This document shows positions 46,887 through 60,157 of a stretch of DNA of 64,000 nt, in pieces (the stretch's first letter is position 1; each line of letters begins with the position of its first letter). Both the position numbers and the translations under genes were made by a program. The DNA is from Owenia fusiformis (taxonomy: Eukaryota; Annelida; Polychaeta; Sabellida; Oweniidae): contig CAIIXF020000003.1 of assembly GCA_903813345.2 (NCBI GenBank), forward strand, positions 19,294,931 through 19,358,930, in the 5' to 3' direction. Under the pieces are notes generated by a model. That model was not told where the DNA came from. It did no database searches and saw only the letters and a list, made by a program, of their open reading frames with translations.

Positions 46887-47735
46887 ACTAAACTTAGAAG
46901 CTGTACTTATTTTCAAGAGAACTATCTGTAACAATCAGACAATGACTGTATGACAATGACTTTCTTATATAGCACTTTCTTCCGTAAGTAGGGCTTTGCA
47001 CAAACTAAACCTTGAGAAGCTGTGCTTGTTCTTAACAAGACAACTATCTCTAATAATGACCATAGCTTCAAATGACAAATACTTTCTAATATTATATATA
47101 CGTACAATCTTGTACTTGTAACATTTGACCTACACATTTACCTAGATGATCAAAGTAATCACCCTTAACCTATCATATATAAGAATTCATTGTACATGTA
47201 CATTTACATCTGTATTATGATTTATGCTCAAAATGTTTCTAAAATATGAGCCTGCCATTCAAGTTTGACTCGAGTAATTTATAATACTTTATTGAAGAGA
47301 AATATGCTAATAGGATCTTTAATTGAAAAATACAGATGACCGTAGCTTTATATCTCATTAATGGCTTATGATGCTTGTTGCGATATGTGGGACATTTGTA
47401 CAGCCTACATCTCCACCAACTGTATGGATGGTCTTGTAAATAAATATCATTATAGATATCAATAAAAGTCTTCTTTCCAATGGTATATCATTTGTTATTT
47501 GATATAACACTAAAGTTATATCGAAGTGACCAATTGTCATTAAATATCTTACATCAAGTCCTTGGTGCAAACACACCAGCTCAGACTGGTTGTCAATCTG
47601 CATAGAGTTTATACTTCAAATTCTTATGTCATTGTTCAGTAACAGACTATTTACGATGTGCCTGTACATTTATAAAATCCTATTACACAGTTCAAATACA
47701 TAATGCTCATAGCCTATCATGTTCATATGATTTTG
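46887..47735. other. Shared 3' region between two convergent genes
   Basis: Holds the 3' UTRs of the PAN-like membrane protein (plus) and PSMG4 (minus). Bases 46843-46930 and 46975-47040 are a diverged duplicate pair (cttccgtaagtagggctt versus cctccgtaagaagggactt, then aaactaaac..gaagctgt), so part of the gene's 3' end is duplicated. Confidence 0.6.
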
Positions 47736-49052
47736 TCAGAAGTACTCCGGGTGAATCTTCATTTCCTCAAATAGTCTCTGCTCTACAAGGGGAACTAATG
47801 CAGCCTCTGTTGATAGGTTATAGCTGACAAATGTCTGTTTATGGCTTCTCTTGGCTGAAAATGTAGATAAAAATGAGATAAACTTTTAATTTTGACTATC
47901 CATTCTATGTTGTATCTTGCATTTTTTCTTATATGTCTATAAAGTCAAAGTAAGCTGTGTGAGTGGCGATTTGACTAAATTTGGTCACTGTCCTAAGTAT
48001 TGGATCAAAATTGGCCTAAACGTTGGCAATAAGTGGAAATAAGATATAACAGCACAAAAAATATTTGGCCTTAGTTTCCCTTAAATCAAGATCATACAAA
48101 ATTTGTGGAGAGTGCTGCTCTTTGTTTTTTTGTAGATTAATGTATTGCCAAAAATAGTGTGTACATATTATATATGTGTGCAATGTATATCAATGCTATA
48201 TACTGTAAATTCCTTAATTTGACAGCCGGAAAGAATGAATGAAGTTTTACATGCCTAATTTCTGTGCTATGGCTTCTGAGGTAGGATCACTGCTGTCTCC
48301 CATCACACTCGTTGTTATTGGGGATTTCTCCTGGAATATATGAAAATGATACTGCAATGACCCTGGGGTTCGTTTTTGGTATGATCATCACTTACAATTC
48401 CGAGAAAACCTGTGCCTAGGATGAAAAATGTCTTACGAGCAATTGTAAGTTATGGCGGATCCAAAATCAAACCATTGGCGTGTTGCTAAATCAGATGTCC
48501 ATTGGTGCCTACCAATGGCCTTAGATGTTCGTTTAATTGCCCAATGACATTAATACACTCACAGGCCCAGGAGCAAGAGTTCACCCCCCACTCACTGTAT
48601 ACTGTATCAGTAGTGAGTGGGAGTTAACTCTTGTTTCTGGGCCTGTGTTTCTATTATGTACATGTATCCAACAGACCGAATATAATATTCGGTCTGAATT
48701 TATTTACACGAAGGATACAGTCTACCTGTGTTTCGAGATAATGTGCAGAACCCACAAACACAACCCCTCCTTAGCGCAGAGTCACATTTTTGAATGTCAA
48801 CAGGTTATAAACATTAACTAAACAATTGATGAAGTAACAATTGAAGTAACAATTGATGAAGTAACAAAAAATAATACAATTACAAATCAAATTACTTACA
48901 AACTTTGTCTGCATTGCCATTGAGAAATTGTCAAGTTTCGGTGAGTCTCCTATCCAAACCATAAAACTGTCTTTCATTTTCATAACGTGGAAATGGACCT
49001 GCGTTTCCATGCACCGCCCTGTAAAATTGTGTATCGCTATATCTTCGCTCAT
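47736..49052 (-). CDS. PSMG4: Proteasome assembly chaperone 4 (PSMG4/PAC4), 3 exons, 115 aa
   Basis: Minus-strand exons are 49052-48900, 48330-48255 and 47854-47736; phases 0 and 1 agree. The protein matches PSMG4 along its length: IAIHNFTGRCMETQVHFHVM and WIGDSPKL in exon 1, ITTSVMGDSSDPTSEAIAQ in exon 2, KQTFVSYNL and LVEQRLFEEM near the C-terminus. Length (115 aa) fits the family (human 123). PSMG4 pairs with PSMG3 to build the alpha ring of the 20S proteasome in the cytosol. Intron 1 is GT-AG with a strong GTAAGT donor; intron 2 appears to use a GC donor (ATTAG|GCATGT). A Met ten codons upstream in frame (49082) is possible, but the chosen Met matches the family start better. Confidence 0.93.
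48560..48647. repeat. Palindromic fold-back element
   Basis: Imperfect inverted repeat with outer arms cacaggccca/tgggcctgtg and inner arms around cactcact/agtgagtg. It lies in the first intron of PSMG4. Confidence 0.85.
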
Positions 49053-51737
49053 ATTACAGATTTCGCCTAAAGAGATAATCAATTTTCAAAAGATTTTGAA
49101 GTTTTTGTTTACGGAAGTGAGAAAGTAGGTCGAAACGGAAGCACATGGGCGAAAGTAGATCGTTCTTTTGGTAACAGTTTCGGATAGTTTTGACAATTTC
49201 TGATGGTCATTTCAGTAATTATTCAAATAATGTTTGATTTGTTTATCCTATCAAAACCCAATATCGTACTTTTAGAAGAAATAATTCCAAAATATGCGGA
49301 TTAATATTTCGGCCCCGCGAAAATTCCAAAGTAAATTTTCCTATAAAACGCATATACTCATCGATTATTGTTGGAGTTGGAACCGGGGAAAACATGAATA
49401 GGTAAGATATACACATTTCAAATGATAGGATCTTTGAAAAAATGGAAAAAAATAATTTACACAATTGCATTTTAGTATTTATACCTATTATCGCCCAAAA
49501 AATTGAAAATAATTTACAAATCCATGATTTTTTAGTTTTGATATCCCAAATGAATATACAGATTCAAGTCAGCTTTAGCCTTGCACAATTTGTTAACATT
49601 TGTCTTTTTTTTAAATTTGGATATTGTTTCCAAATGTAACGCCTTGAAGCAAACTCGTTGAATTGGGAAGTGCTCGAAATTATCTAAGATAAATACAACT
49701 TACAATATCATATCCCCATGCTCAACCCAAAGAATACGTCCCGCTACACCAAATTAACTCCATGTTCATCTGTCTGCCCTTATGACTCAGGGGCAGAGTG
49801 TCTGCCTTTGCGATTGGAAGTTCCTGGATTCGATACCCGCCACTGGTCATTGAATTTAGCACACTCCCTTTCAAGTCTGGTTACTGGCTTGTTACACTAC
49901 AGCTCCCTGACAGATGTGCAGAAGGGTCGGTACATGTCTTTCTTCTTAAAATATTTTTCAGCTCATTTGACCTTATTCTTAAGTTTTTCCCCCATTTATA
50001 ATAAATTTGACCGATGACTTATCTACACCTCATACCTTTCGTCAGAGAGCTGAGTAGAATTATGTCTAATTACATTTTCTTCTTCTTACCTCTAAATTTC
50101 AAAATGGTGGGTGATTCACAAGAAATTACATGACATGACAAGTCATTATATTTTGTAAACTTGACCATCATACTTGAGATTGTTAATTATATTTATTACA
50201 ATATGTGAAATTACATATGCTTAGAATAGTAAAGTGGATTATCACATTTGAATCTGGAGGCTGCTTCTTGAAACGTATCGTTAATAGCAAATCGTGGATT
50301 TATTTCTATGGACACCGCATCATTAATGGAATAACGAGACCCCCATTTGTACTCGTATAATCAATCATGGATAACGAATCGTTAAAAATCATGACGTCAT
50401 CATGAATCGTTAACTTTCGAGAAACATAAAAATCGTTATTAACAATTGAATTAACAATTCATGGAAATCTAGCAAATTCTTGGAATCTGACGTCACTTGA
50501 ACTGAGGGTGAGAAGAAACTTTTCTCAAGAAAATGACTGAGTTTCTTACTGCATTTGGAATTTGGATCATATTTCGAGAATCTGCCTACTGACTAGGCAC
50601 ACATTTGACCTAAAAAAATAAGTCATGTAAATATGAGTAAGTAGACCAAATGATTCGATTGAGGGATTTGAACTTTGTCTAAAAATTGATTTTTCGACCG
50701 TCGGACAGAAACTGAAAAATATTTTAGTCATTGAAAAAATAGTATATCTCAAAATGTTCAAATGCTACAAATTACTCTCATACAGTTTATGCATGATGCC
50801 ATGCAATGTTGGACTACTCGATAATAGTAACAAAAATCCTCAAAAGTGAGGAAATTCTGTTCTCACCTTCTGTTTGAGTAAATAGAAATGTGTTGTTATT
50901 CCAAGAGGAATGGGTTGTTTCCAGAGAAAGAATGATGAATATACATACAGTTAGTCTAGTTCATAACATAAAAAAATGTATTTTTGATAATACATCTGAA
51001 AGATACTTCTCCACTAAAAAGTGCTTATGAGTTGCTTTCTCAGAAAAAGATGGCAGCGGTGTCAAGCTTACCTTGCCATATTACATGCCTTATAAGTTTA
51101 GTTGATTACATTGTCTCATGATGTTACATTCTTCAAAACTGCTCCATATTGAATTTGAGAGCAGACAATCAATACATATGTGATTGAATGTCATTCTGTA
51201 AATGTTATCTGAGGTGAATTGTTGAAAACTAGGATGATTCTTTGGAGTGTTTGAAAGCTCCCAAAGTTTTAATAGATTATTCGACAATGGACAAAGTTAA
51301 ACTCTTTAATATCCAGCTTTTCCCCATGATATCTATTTGATAGTCTCCAGCAACATCCAGAGTGAAATTTTCTTAGTCACCAGGGATGTATTTTTCATAA
51401 AATCATCCACATGACCCATGATATATATGTCATTTATGTAACCTTGATGTATGAGTATATGACATTTAAATTAAGAGTACCAAAGATGAGTGAAAATGAA
51501 AAAGTACTTCTTGTGGCAAAAAAAGCCATTAATATTCTGAATTTCCTCCCATTTTGTTGTTATATGTTTTATCAAGAGCTTTCATGGTTTTATCATTAAA
51601 GAATGCATTGTTTTGTGTTGCTTTCAGGCTGTATGGAACTCCTGCATCAACAGCAATCCAAATAGGCTATGAATGATATATGAAAAATCAGTTCAATATA
51701 ACAACCATTTGGTCGTATCCCCTGATTGATTAAGGGA
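49053..51737. other. Intergenic region between divergent PSMG4 and BBS10
   Basis: Should hold both promoters. It includes a tRNA-derived SINE-like segment (49.78-49.85 kb) and a short inverted-repeat stretch around 50.31-50.48 kb (words cgttaa, ttaacgat). BBS10 5' UTR lies just before 51738. No further gene is supported. Confidence 0.45.
49781..49850 (+). mobile_element. tRNA-derived SINE-like segment
   Basis: gactcaggggcagagtgtct resembles a degenerate tRNA A box, and ggattcgatacc at 49826-49837 is close to the B-box consensus GGTTCGANNCC at tRNA-like spacing. The arms do not form a clean cloverleaf, so it is not a functional tRNA gene. Confidence 0.55.
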
Positions 51738-54343
51738 ATGTCAGTGACAATCAGTAGCTGTTGTGGAGTGCTTGAAGAAGTATGTCAGCTTTTGGAGAAA
51801 AGTTTTGGCCCAAATGCCCTCCAAGTGATGATCTGCACACAAACAGGTAAAAAATAAAACTTAGTTTTGCTTTATGTTGGAATAACTTTTCTTTTATCCA
51901 GTTAAAATTGACTTGAACCCAGTTTGGAAATTTGAGGATTTTTTGACCAATTTCTTAATCAAATAAGTGTGTAAATACATGATGTGCTCAGTCAATATCG
52001 TTCTTTGGATCATCGTTATGGTAAAGGGTGGTCCAAAATAATACCTCAATTTTTGGAATAATTTTGCCAACAATGACAGATTATTCAAGCCTTTTCTTTT
52101 AGACATATCTTATATGAAGTGAACTGATTTACTCAAAAAGCATATATTTTGTGCTATATTTTGGGTGTCACATTGTCCACCTGTGCCCAGGTTTTCTCTT
52201 ATGATCTCTTCCACACTGAACCATGCATGACAATTTATATTATTTATAGACTACATGATGGATATCAGAATATGAAAATCATGTGTGTGCTGATTGGAGC
52301 CAAAATTCTATGTTTGAAAAAATAAATATACAATACATACATTCAACAATTTACATTTTATCAATTCATTAAATTGAATCGTTCATACTTCCAGGTCAGC
52401 TGCTGGTTACAAGTGATGGAATGACAATATTAAGATCTATACATCCCTCTCACCCAATCTTACGCTTCATCCTGGCATCTGTGACATCACACCATGGCTT
52501 CACGGGCGAAGGCTCCAAGACATTTATTCTTACACTTCGTGATATGCTCCAGAGAATAGAGAAATCTGAACTCACCGTAGATACATCAGATATTCACTGT
52601 AATGAAACTAGGATCAAACTCGCAGTTGCATTACATCATATTCAATATGATATTATTCCAAATCGCATAATACCGAAAATCTTATTCCATGCCACAAAGT
52701 TAGAAATTGAGACAAATAAAAAAGATGTTATCATTGCGGAAGCTAAGTGCTTAGTACATACTGGCATCAGTTCCAAGGAATCTAGAGTGAAAGCATCAGA
52801 ACTGACTGATCTGACAGCAGATTGGATTTTTAACAGCTCTCCCAGTGTTGAAAACTTGAAGGAAACTTTGGAAAAACTTTCAGATCATTTCAGTTATTTC
52901 TGTATAGATGAACCAGGTGGACATGTGTTGGACTCAATAATCATTCCAGGTATCCTTATTGATAGGAATTTTGTTACAACATTGCCAATGAAAATCAAGA
53001 ATATTTCATATGTGATATTGGATTGTGATTTCAACATTGGGAATTCAACTGATACTACTAGTGCCATCTTTCAAATCAACAGTGAGTTAAATCTCACAAT
53101 GGCTTACTCATGGAAGAAGCGATTGATGGAAAAAGTTTTGTTCAAGTTGCAGCAGAAAAATATTGATGTTCTACTGTACACAGGGAAAGTGTGTGATACT
53201 ATGAAACAGCTGTGTAATGATCGTGGAATAGCTGTGGTTCAGTATCTTCAAAAGGAAGATTTAGACTTTATTACTACTGCCACTGGCATTTCTGCCATAA
53301 ACGACTTTAGAGACATACTTGATGAGACAATAGACAAAACTAATGAGTCACATCAAGCCAAAGAAAACTCTTTGAATGAACATACAGCACGTGAACATAT
53401 TAAATTCATTGGTATTGCCCAAACTATTAAGATGTTGACAATCGGTGGTAAACAGTATGTAAACTTAGTGCCATTCTTTCAACATTCCAGCAGATTCCAG
53501 CCACACACCCTAGTGTTATATGGACCTACCAAGGGACTTTCCAAACAGTATTCTACAATTGCGGCTGGGGGAGTAAAAACTATACAGATGTGGTTACAAA
53601 ATATTGATCACTCTGAAACAGATCTTGGTAATAATCAAAAAAACTTTAGTCAGTATTCGAGAAATCCTGGTGAATGTCAAGATTTGTTCGATAAACACTT
53701 ACCAACTCCTGAGTGCCAGACAACAATAAATAACCCTAACCCAAAGCATGATCTCAAAAACACTGTCAGTCGGGAAACTGTGTTTTCATCTGCAAATACA
53801 GACTGTAGTTCAACCCAGAATGAGGCTGTATACTTCTCGGAAAATTCTCAACCACAGTTTGAGGAATTGCTCAAAGTGTATAGTCTCCCAGGAGGTGGAG
53901 CATTTGAGTTTCTGGTTCATTATCATCTCATGGATTATATTGCTCATATAAGTTCAAATGATGGAGACTGTTATCTTAAAACCGCTTGTCAGATTATTGC
54001 TGAAGGATTGCTCTGTACACCGAGGCTATTGCATAGGAATAGCTACTCAGTTAAAGATACAAGGAATAATTTTATCAAGTTGCAGCATTTAGTGATGGGG
54101 TCCATGAGGAGCAATGATCTAATATACTTGGATGGAAAAACTGGTGAAATTAAACAAGTGTCTGAAAACAACACACAAGTCAAGGAATCTCTTTATAGTA
54201 AAATACATTTATTGAATAATATTTTAACAAGTGTACAGCAGTTATTGAAGATAGACAGAGTTGTCAGTGTGAAATCTATAGGTTCAAAATCTGGCTTTAT
54301 CAATCAGCAATCTGATTCTGAATCTGATGCTAGCTCTACTTGA
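51738..54343 (+). CDS. BBS10: BBS10, chaperonin-like Bardet-Biedl syndrome protein, 2 exons, 685 aa
   Basis: Exons 51738-51846 and 52395-54343 join in phase 1 (ACA G|GT CAG). The order of features matches BBS10: SFGPNALQVM near the N-terminus, SDGMTILRSIHPSHPI (apical chaperonin-type motif), GEGSKTFILTL at the place of the ATPase GDGTT motif, VLYGPTKGLSKQ in the middle and LPGGGAFEFLVHYHLMDY in the equatorial part. It ends in a Ser/Asp-rich tail (SDSESDASST). Length is close to human BBS10 (723 aa). The family are CCT-like chaperonins that, with MKKS and BBS12, help assemble the BBSome for cilia. In the ATP motif the catalytic-type Asp is Glu here, in line with the family's poor ATPase conservation. 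The presence of BBS10 implies a ciliated animal. AATAAA near 54855 is a candidate poly(A) signal. Confidence 0.92.
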
Positions 54344-55766
54344 TTCAGCAACAGAGTGTTTTACTAAATTGTCACAGAATCAGAGACTAGCTTTTGTTGT
54401 CCTAGAACGAAATGCAAGTACAGTATAATGTGCTCAATTTAGAGAATAACCCTACCCTACTCAATTCATGAGTGGGACACAGCTCTTTATGAAAACGAAT
54501 TTTTATCCGTTGATTGTCAATGGGAACTTTTTGCATGTTACAAAAACATACAGTGGAAAAGTCTTGAACCTGAAATAAATATTTATACTTCAGCCCTTGA
54601 ATCTTTTGAAAATAATCGGAGCAAAAAGACACAAGCGTATGAACTCATATTTCATCCTAGTATATGTCATATAAAAGATATAGATTGTCATTTAAAAGAA
54701 GGAGACTGTAATTATGAAGTCAGCTTTGAACTATGGCTTTCTTCCATCTTATGAACTTGTAAAGTTGTAAAATATTCATTACTTTTCCACTGTATTTTTA
54801 TGCATTGTACTATTTATGTGAAATTACTTGAATTTTATGTCTTTTCTCATCCAAATAAAATTGTTGAAATGAAATCAACCATCTTTTAACAATAATGTTA
54901 AACAATAAATAATACTTGTTTTAAGCTCTATGAGACAAGGAATATTTCTACCATATTGTTTTATATATTTCCACCATATTTTCAAATTTTTACCATAATT
55001 ACACATATTTCTACCATACAAAATATTGTGAATCGGTAAACAAAGACAACATTTGCATTTCTTGATTCAGATTTCTTGGTTTTTGTATAATTAATTAATT
55101 AATTAATTTAAATACCATTGGAATGATCACAAGATTCAAATTATATTGATATATTTATAGTGACAGAAACTCCACCTGGACTCCTCTGATTAGATATTGT
55201 GTGGGAATTGAATCATGGGAGCTAACCTTCCTTGTTTTATCTCCCTTACATTTCAGTGATATATTAATACCCTTCCATATAAACAACTTTATACAATAAC
55301 CCCCTTGTATTAAATAATGTATAATTGATACAGATGTTTATTAATTAAGAACAACTAATTTAAGAGTTGCTAATTTGGTTGGCACCCAGCTAGCTTGAGC
55401 TCCTAAATATTTAGGTCATGATCTAACATGATGAAAACTGCAGTGGTATCTCTAACCTAAAATCACATAATGTGAATTCCTCCTTAATAATAAAATATAA
55501 AACCTTTTCGGATTCACAAATACCGTATACTCTTTAGTAAGTGCACAGTGCAGTTTCGAAATTGAAATTTAAAAGGGTAAGATATTGAGAGATTCCAATC
55601 AGCGCACATACAAATTTTTTTTTAATTTAATCCATTAATCTGTTTAGTTGTTATCACTGAGGTTTACATACTCTACACTGCTTCTAGATTTCTTTCTCTG
55701 CATTATATGTAATCGTCAATCAATATCTTGTTGTGGAAATAATAATGTGAAACTTATACATTAAAC

Positions 55767-57273
55767 TTAGGCCAAACAAAAATATATGTCCGTTTCCGGA
55801 ACCCCGACCGACCCTAGTTTGAACCCCCGACCCTAAGACATTTTTAAGTACACTGAAAAATAAAATATTCTATCTCTGGCCCTACTCGATTGAAACGATA
55901 CATTTCCTTCTGAAATGTTTACTCACATCAGGCCCAGGTGTCCATATTCCTCATACTCTGGAACATTTGCAGTAATATTATCGTTAGGGCCCCCAAAACA
56001 CTTGAAACACAGGAAATATTGTTTATTTTCTTGAAAAGTTCGCCATTTTTGCTCTTCAAAATAGAGGCCCGCAATCAACTCCCAGAGGGGTCTAGCAATT
56101 GCTAGGGAGACATCTATAACACTAAGTACTAAATTGGTTTCGGGTTTCACCCCCTTCAATAAAATTTGCAATTCCCATTTTACCATGCAGATTTGAAATA
56201 AGAAAAATAAAATCTTGGGGAGGGAAACCCGAAAACACAACAGCTATTTGCATAAATCAGCCTGACCTTTCACTTAGGAATGTTTATTAGTGGGAAATTT
56301 GAATTTGAATGTTTTTACAACATGATTGGTCTAATATAGTTTGATCTGATCACATGACTCATCGTCATCATCAAGTTTAGGAGGGGTGGAGGCTTTATAC
56401 CCTGTAATGTTCTCCCATCTGATCTATTAAAATTAAAACTGAATTTAGGGTAGGGAACTGATTATTGCTCACTAGTGGCTATTTGTAAAGATCTGAGTAC
56501 CATGCCTTGTCCAGGAGGGTTTTGAAGTGGGAAACTGATGTGGCATCAATGATACTCTGGGAGAGGGAATTCCAATGTACCAGATGAAAATGTTATGTTC
56601 TCACAGAGACAAGTTTTCTCTGAATTGTTTGAATTAAAAATATTCTTCTCAGGTCTTCTAAAGCTGATTCTGTTTATTTTTGAGTCAGAAAAATTATATT
56701 TTTGGGGCATATATTAATATGATGACAACTTTGTAACCTCTGCTGATCCAGTGCTAAATATACTGATATTTGATGTCCATGAAGGCCTTTATCCAGAAGT
56801 TTCGAATGTTATGATGGAATAAAATTGATAATAGATCAACAGATCAATAGACTTGTTTATTATTATATAGGCCTAGTGCCGCGATAATAACAATTTCAAG
56901 CGATAATAACAACTACCTTGCTTTGGTATTTAGTTACCTAGAAAAAATCTCACGTAACAATTTTCAATACCAGGCGAGAAAGTTAAGTTCGAACCCTGAC
57001 CAAGTTGTTTATTTAGTATATCTGAAGGTTTTAAGTAAGTATGGATCAAATGATTATAGACTGCATGATGAATTAAGGTCTCATGGCAGTTAAGAGCAAA
57101 TGACAAAATGAAGAGATGACAAAAAACATAAGATAAAATATTTTTCTGACTGACCTACCCTAAAAAAAATTGAGTAAAATTTTAATGAAAAATAAAATAA
57201 TCCTCCTACCTACCTACCCTAATCTGAAAATACATGGAGCAGGAAACAGACATATATTTTTGTTTGGCCTTAA
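55767..57273. mobile_element. Possible non-autonomous element bounded by 30-bp inverted repeats
   Basis: The left end ttaggccaaacaaaaatata(tgtccgtttcc) and the right end (read in reverse) ttaaggccaaacaaaaatat(atgtctgtttcc) are inverted copies of about 30 bp. The 1.5 kb between contains no transposase. Equally, these may be two independent copies of a short repeat in opposite orientation. Confidence 0.5.
56480..56840 (-). mobile_element. Decayed 3' end of a second LINE family
   Basis: On the minus strand VHWNSLSQSIIDATSVSHFK followed by TLLDKAW matches the C-terminal consensus of CR1/L2-type reverse transcriptases (WNSLP..v.a.sv..FK..LD). Upstream of this the frame is broken by stops and shifts. 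Confidence 0.7.
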
Positions 57274-58893
57274 TGTTTTCCTGAGACCATATTCAACATA
57301 AAAGCTCCATGTGCGCTCTTTAGAGAGAATACGGTAATAGCACGTTCTACCAGCTTAACATTAGTGACAGTACAAACTGCCTTGATAAATATGTTTTGCT
57401 TTGACCTCTAGGCAATACACATGTAAATGTTCAAGAAGGCATTGATGACTAAACTTTTTTAACACTCATTCATGATTGTTCAGATTCTACTTGAAACAAA
57501 TAATACATCGTGAATACAGGAATGTATAAAGCAGATTTTAGTTAAATTTATAAACTTGAAACTTAACCCCCCCCCCCCCCCCCACTGACCATTCTGTTTC
57601 CCAGACTTGTTATTGAGAAACAAAATGCCAGAGAGAGTAACACTAAATGTATGGGAGATTATCTAAATCTACGAGATAACCATTTTTTCTTACAATAATC
57701 ATATAAGCTAATGCAACTGTTAATAGTTTGTACATTTTAATTTGAATCGGAGACATTTGTCATATTTCAATACTGAAAACCCCTTCGATCTTCTTATATA
57801 CATAGACGTATAAGCATTAGCAGTATATGTATAGCATTTTATAAGTCATTTATAGTACAACTAGGGTAATGGTATTGTACAATCAGTCGTACAATTTAAT
57901 ACAATATTGGGGCCAGTTGCTTAAAATGTACTTTATTTTGAACAACTGGACCCAGATATGTATAATAACAATTTCAATGTGAAACAATAACAATAGTATA
58001 ATATGCCTATGTAACACCACAGCAATATATGTATATATAATATTTACAAATATGATATTTACAAGTTTTACATGGGGATACTCTTGTTTTACTTAAAAAA
58101 AGATAAATAGGCTTGCACATGTCCATCTTTTTATATCTTGTTAATTTTATGTCAATATACTGATATATAGACATGTTTTTGGTTTAAATGTTAACTAAAC
58201 CTGTCATCAATCATCATCATATTTTAGCTTAATATGAAAAGACACTATTCACTTCACAAAATATCAGAGTGACGTGTGTTTATTAATACCATATATGGAG
58301 TGAACCTATATTGAAAGTATGCCAAAACATGTGTAACCTCTGAATGACGGGCTCGTCGGTCATCAACCTTGAGAAAGTTACAATAAAAATCTTGCAAATT
58401 CAGACAAAATCACTATTTGTGAGTCAATGAAATTTTTAAAAATAAGCAACCAAATGTACCACATTGCAATAAAAAATACTGATCATACATTCATATTCCT
58501 ACAAAAATTTTGCATTTTTGACTTTTAGTGTTTTGAATTTAGTTGAGTACATCTGCACTGTAAAAAGGAAATACTTAAGGTAACACTCGAAAGATACCAT
58601 AGTATTTATAGCTAACCTTGATCATGAATTACATTCTTATCTACAATTTTTTTTTGGTAATACCTAATATAAGATAAAATACGGTATGATAGTTTGTTGC
58701 ATTTGTAAATCAATTTTACAACAACTACAAATGAATGTAATGTTATCACAAAGTTGGATATTTTAGTATAATTTCACATTTTTTGAGCAAACATTTGTGT
58801 TTTACTTCATGATAAAAACCCCTCAAGCAATCTAACAGTACCGGATGACAAGAACACTACAGTAAAACCTGTCTAAGTGGAATACCATTGGTA

Positions 58894-59125
58894 CCTCTAA
58901 AATGTGTTCCACTTGGGAGGTGTTCCACTTAGAGAGATTCATTTAACATTAAGTCAGTTGATCTTGGGACTCTAAAATGTGTTCAACCTGGGAGGTGTTC
59001 CACTTAGAGAGATTCATTTAACATTAAGTCAGTTGATCTTGGGACTCTAAAATGTGTTCCACTTGGGAGGTGTTCCACTTAGAGAGATTCATTTAACATT
59101 AAGTCAGTTGATCTTGGGATTCTGA
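58894..59125. repeat. 75-bp tandem triplicate
   Basis: Three copies (starts of tctaaaatgtgttc at 58896, 58971, 59046) containing ggaggtgttccacttagaga. The unit comes from a dispersed family marked by acagtaaaacctgtcta, also seen near 11.41, 11.54, 37.5, 38.69 and 43.2 kb. Confidence 0.9.
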
Positions 59126-59295
59126 AGAGTTCCACTTTACTGGTTTCACTGTATTCATTTTCATCCTACCATACACATCCATTGAGTCAGTCCTCTTTGA
59201 ATTATTATAGAGGTGACACTACCAGACTACTGACGTATTAGTTTACACTAGGCATGGTGCTCATTGATAAGATTGTGTAAAATCTTTGTTTGAGT

Positions 59296-59378
59296 TAACC
59301 AAACCTGTCTGGCCCAGTTATCTACTCCTGACGTCGTAGACTTCGGGAGTAGATATCTGGGCCAGACGGGTTTGGTTA
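59296..59378. repeat. Palindromic fold-back element
   Basis: Inverted repeat with outer arms taaccaaacctgtctggccc and its near-complement, and inner arms ctactcc/ggagtag around acgtcgtagactt. Close kin in design to the hairpins at 2.6, 40.1 and 48.6 kb. Probably in the 3' region of the KLF-like gene. Confidence 0.9.
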
Positions 59379-60157
59379 TGTTTGAGTGAGCTAGGATTTT
59401 TTAAAAGCTGCATATCAGAACACCTCTCTAATTCATTAACACTTCTCAATGGGAACACTTTTTTAAGTCCCAGTTTTGCTACATCCAATTGGCTCACATA
59501 TTAAGAAACCTTGAAATGTGAACACTTGCTATTCAGAACACTTTTGATAGTTCCCAGTGGCAATCGGATTAGACAGGTTTTACTGTATATCTATGTCACT
59601 ATGATAAATATTTCTTAGTTACATATTGATTCACCTACTAGCCTACATTTTTTATTACAAGTTTAAGACTAGCTGTCGACAGTATTGCAGATAAATGAAT
59701 TTGGCATGTGACATTTTCACCATTTTCATACTATGGCCAAAGTTGAATCTCATTGCTATAGTATCATATCTAGGTCAGATGGAACATTGAGAATTATTTC
59801 AGCAAAAATTTTAAACAAATTAAATATCTTTTCAGTAAGAAATAGTATAACATGATCATTTTTTAAATGACTTTCTTTGATCAAAATTTCTAAAATATCT
59901 GTCAGAATGAGAAAAAATGGAAACATTTTTCCGAAAAAAGAAAGAGTTGATCAAGGAGATTTTGATATAATCAACTTGACACCGTTATATATCCAAACAT
60001 TTATTGTAGGGGCCTTACTCCTTACTCGTAAATAAGTATTATCATACATTTAAGCATTACACGGTTATAATCTTGATGTACATGATTATTAATATTTACA
60101 ATTATTGCATTTCAGAAATACTTTTATCTACCCATAATGCACTATCCCTCATCTTCA

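Larger units (their letters stand above)
54344..60157. other. Non-coding region between BBS10 and the KLF-like gene
   Basis: Contains BBS10 3' UTR, an element with matching terminal repeats (55.77-57.27 kb) that encloses a dead LINE end, a poly-C run near 57566-57583, a 75-bp triplicate and a palindrome at 59.3 kb. The last part is probably the 3' UTR of the KLF-like gene. I found no supported coding exon; the 105-codon frame at 55923-56240 has no recognisable domain. Confidence 0.5.

Noticed and set aside
49781-49850. tRNA gene
   Set aside because: A- and B-box-like words are present, but the arms do not pair into a cloverleaf; better read as a tRNA-derived SINE fragment.
55923-56240. 105-codon minus-strand frame
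   Set aside because: Lies inside repeat-bounded sequence, has no recognisable domain and no supporting signals.
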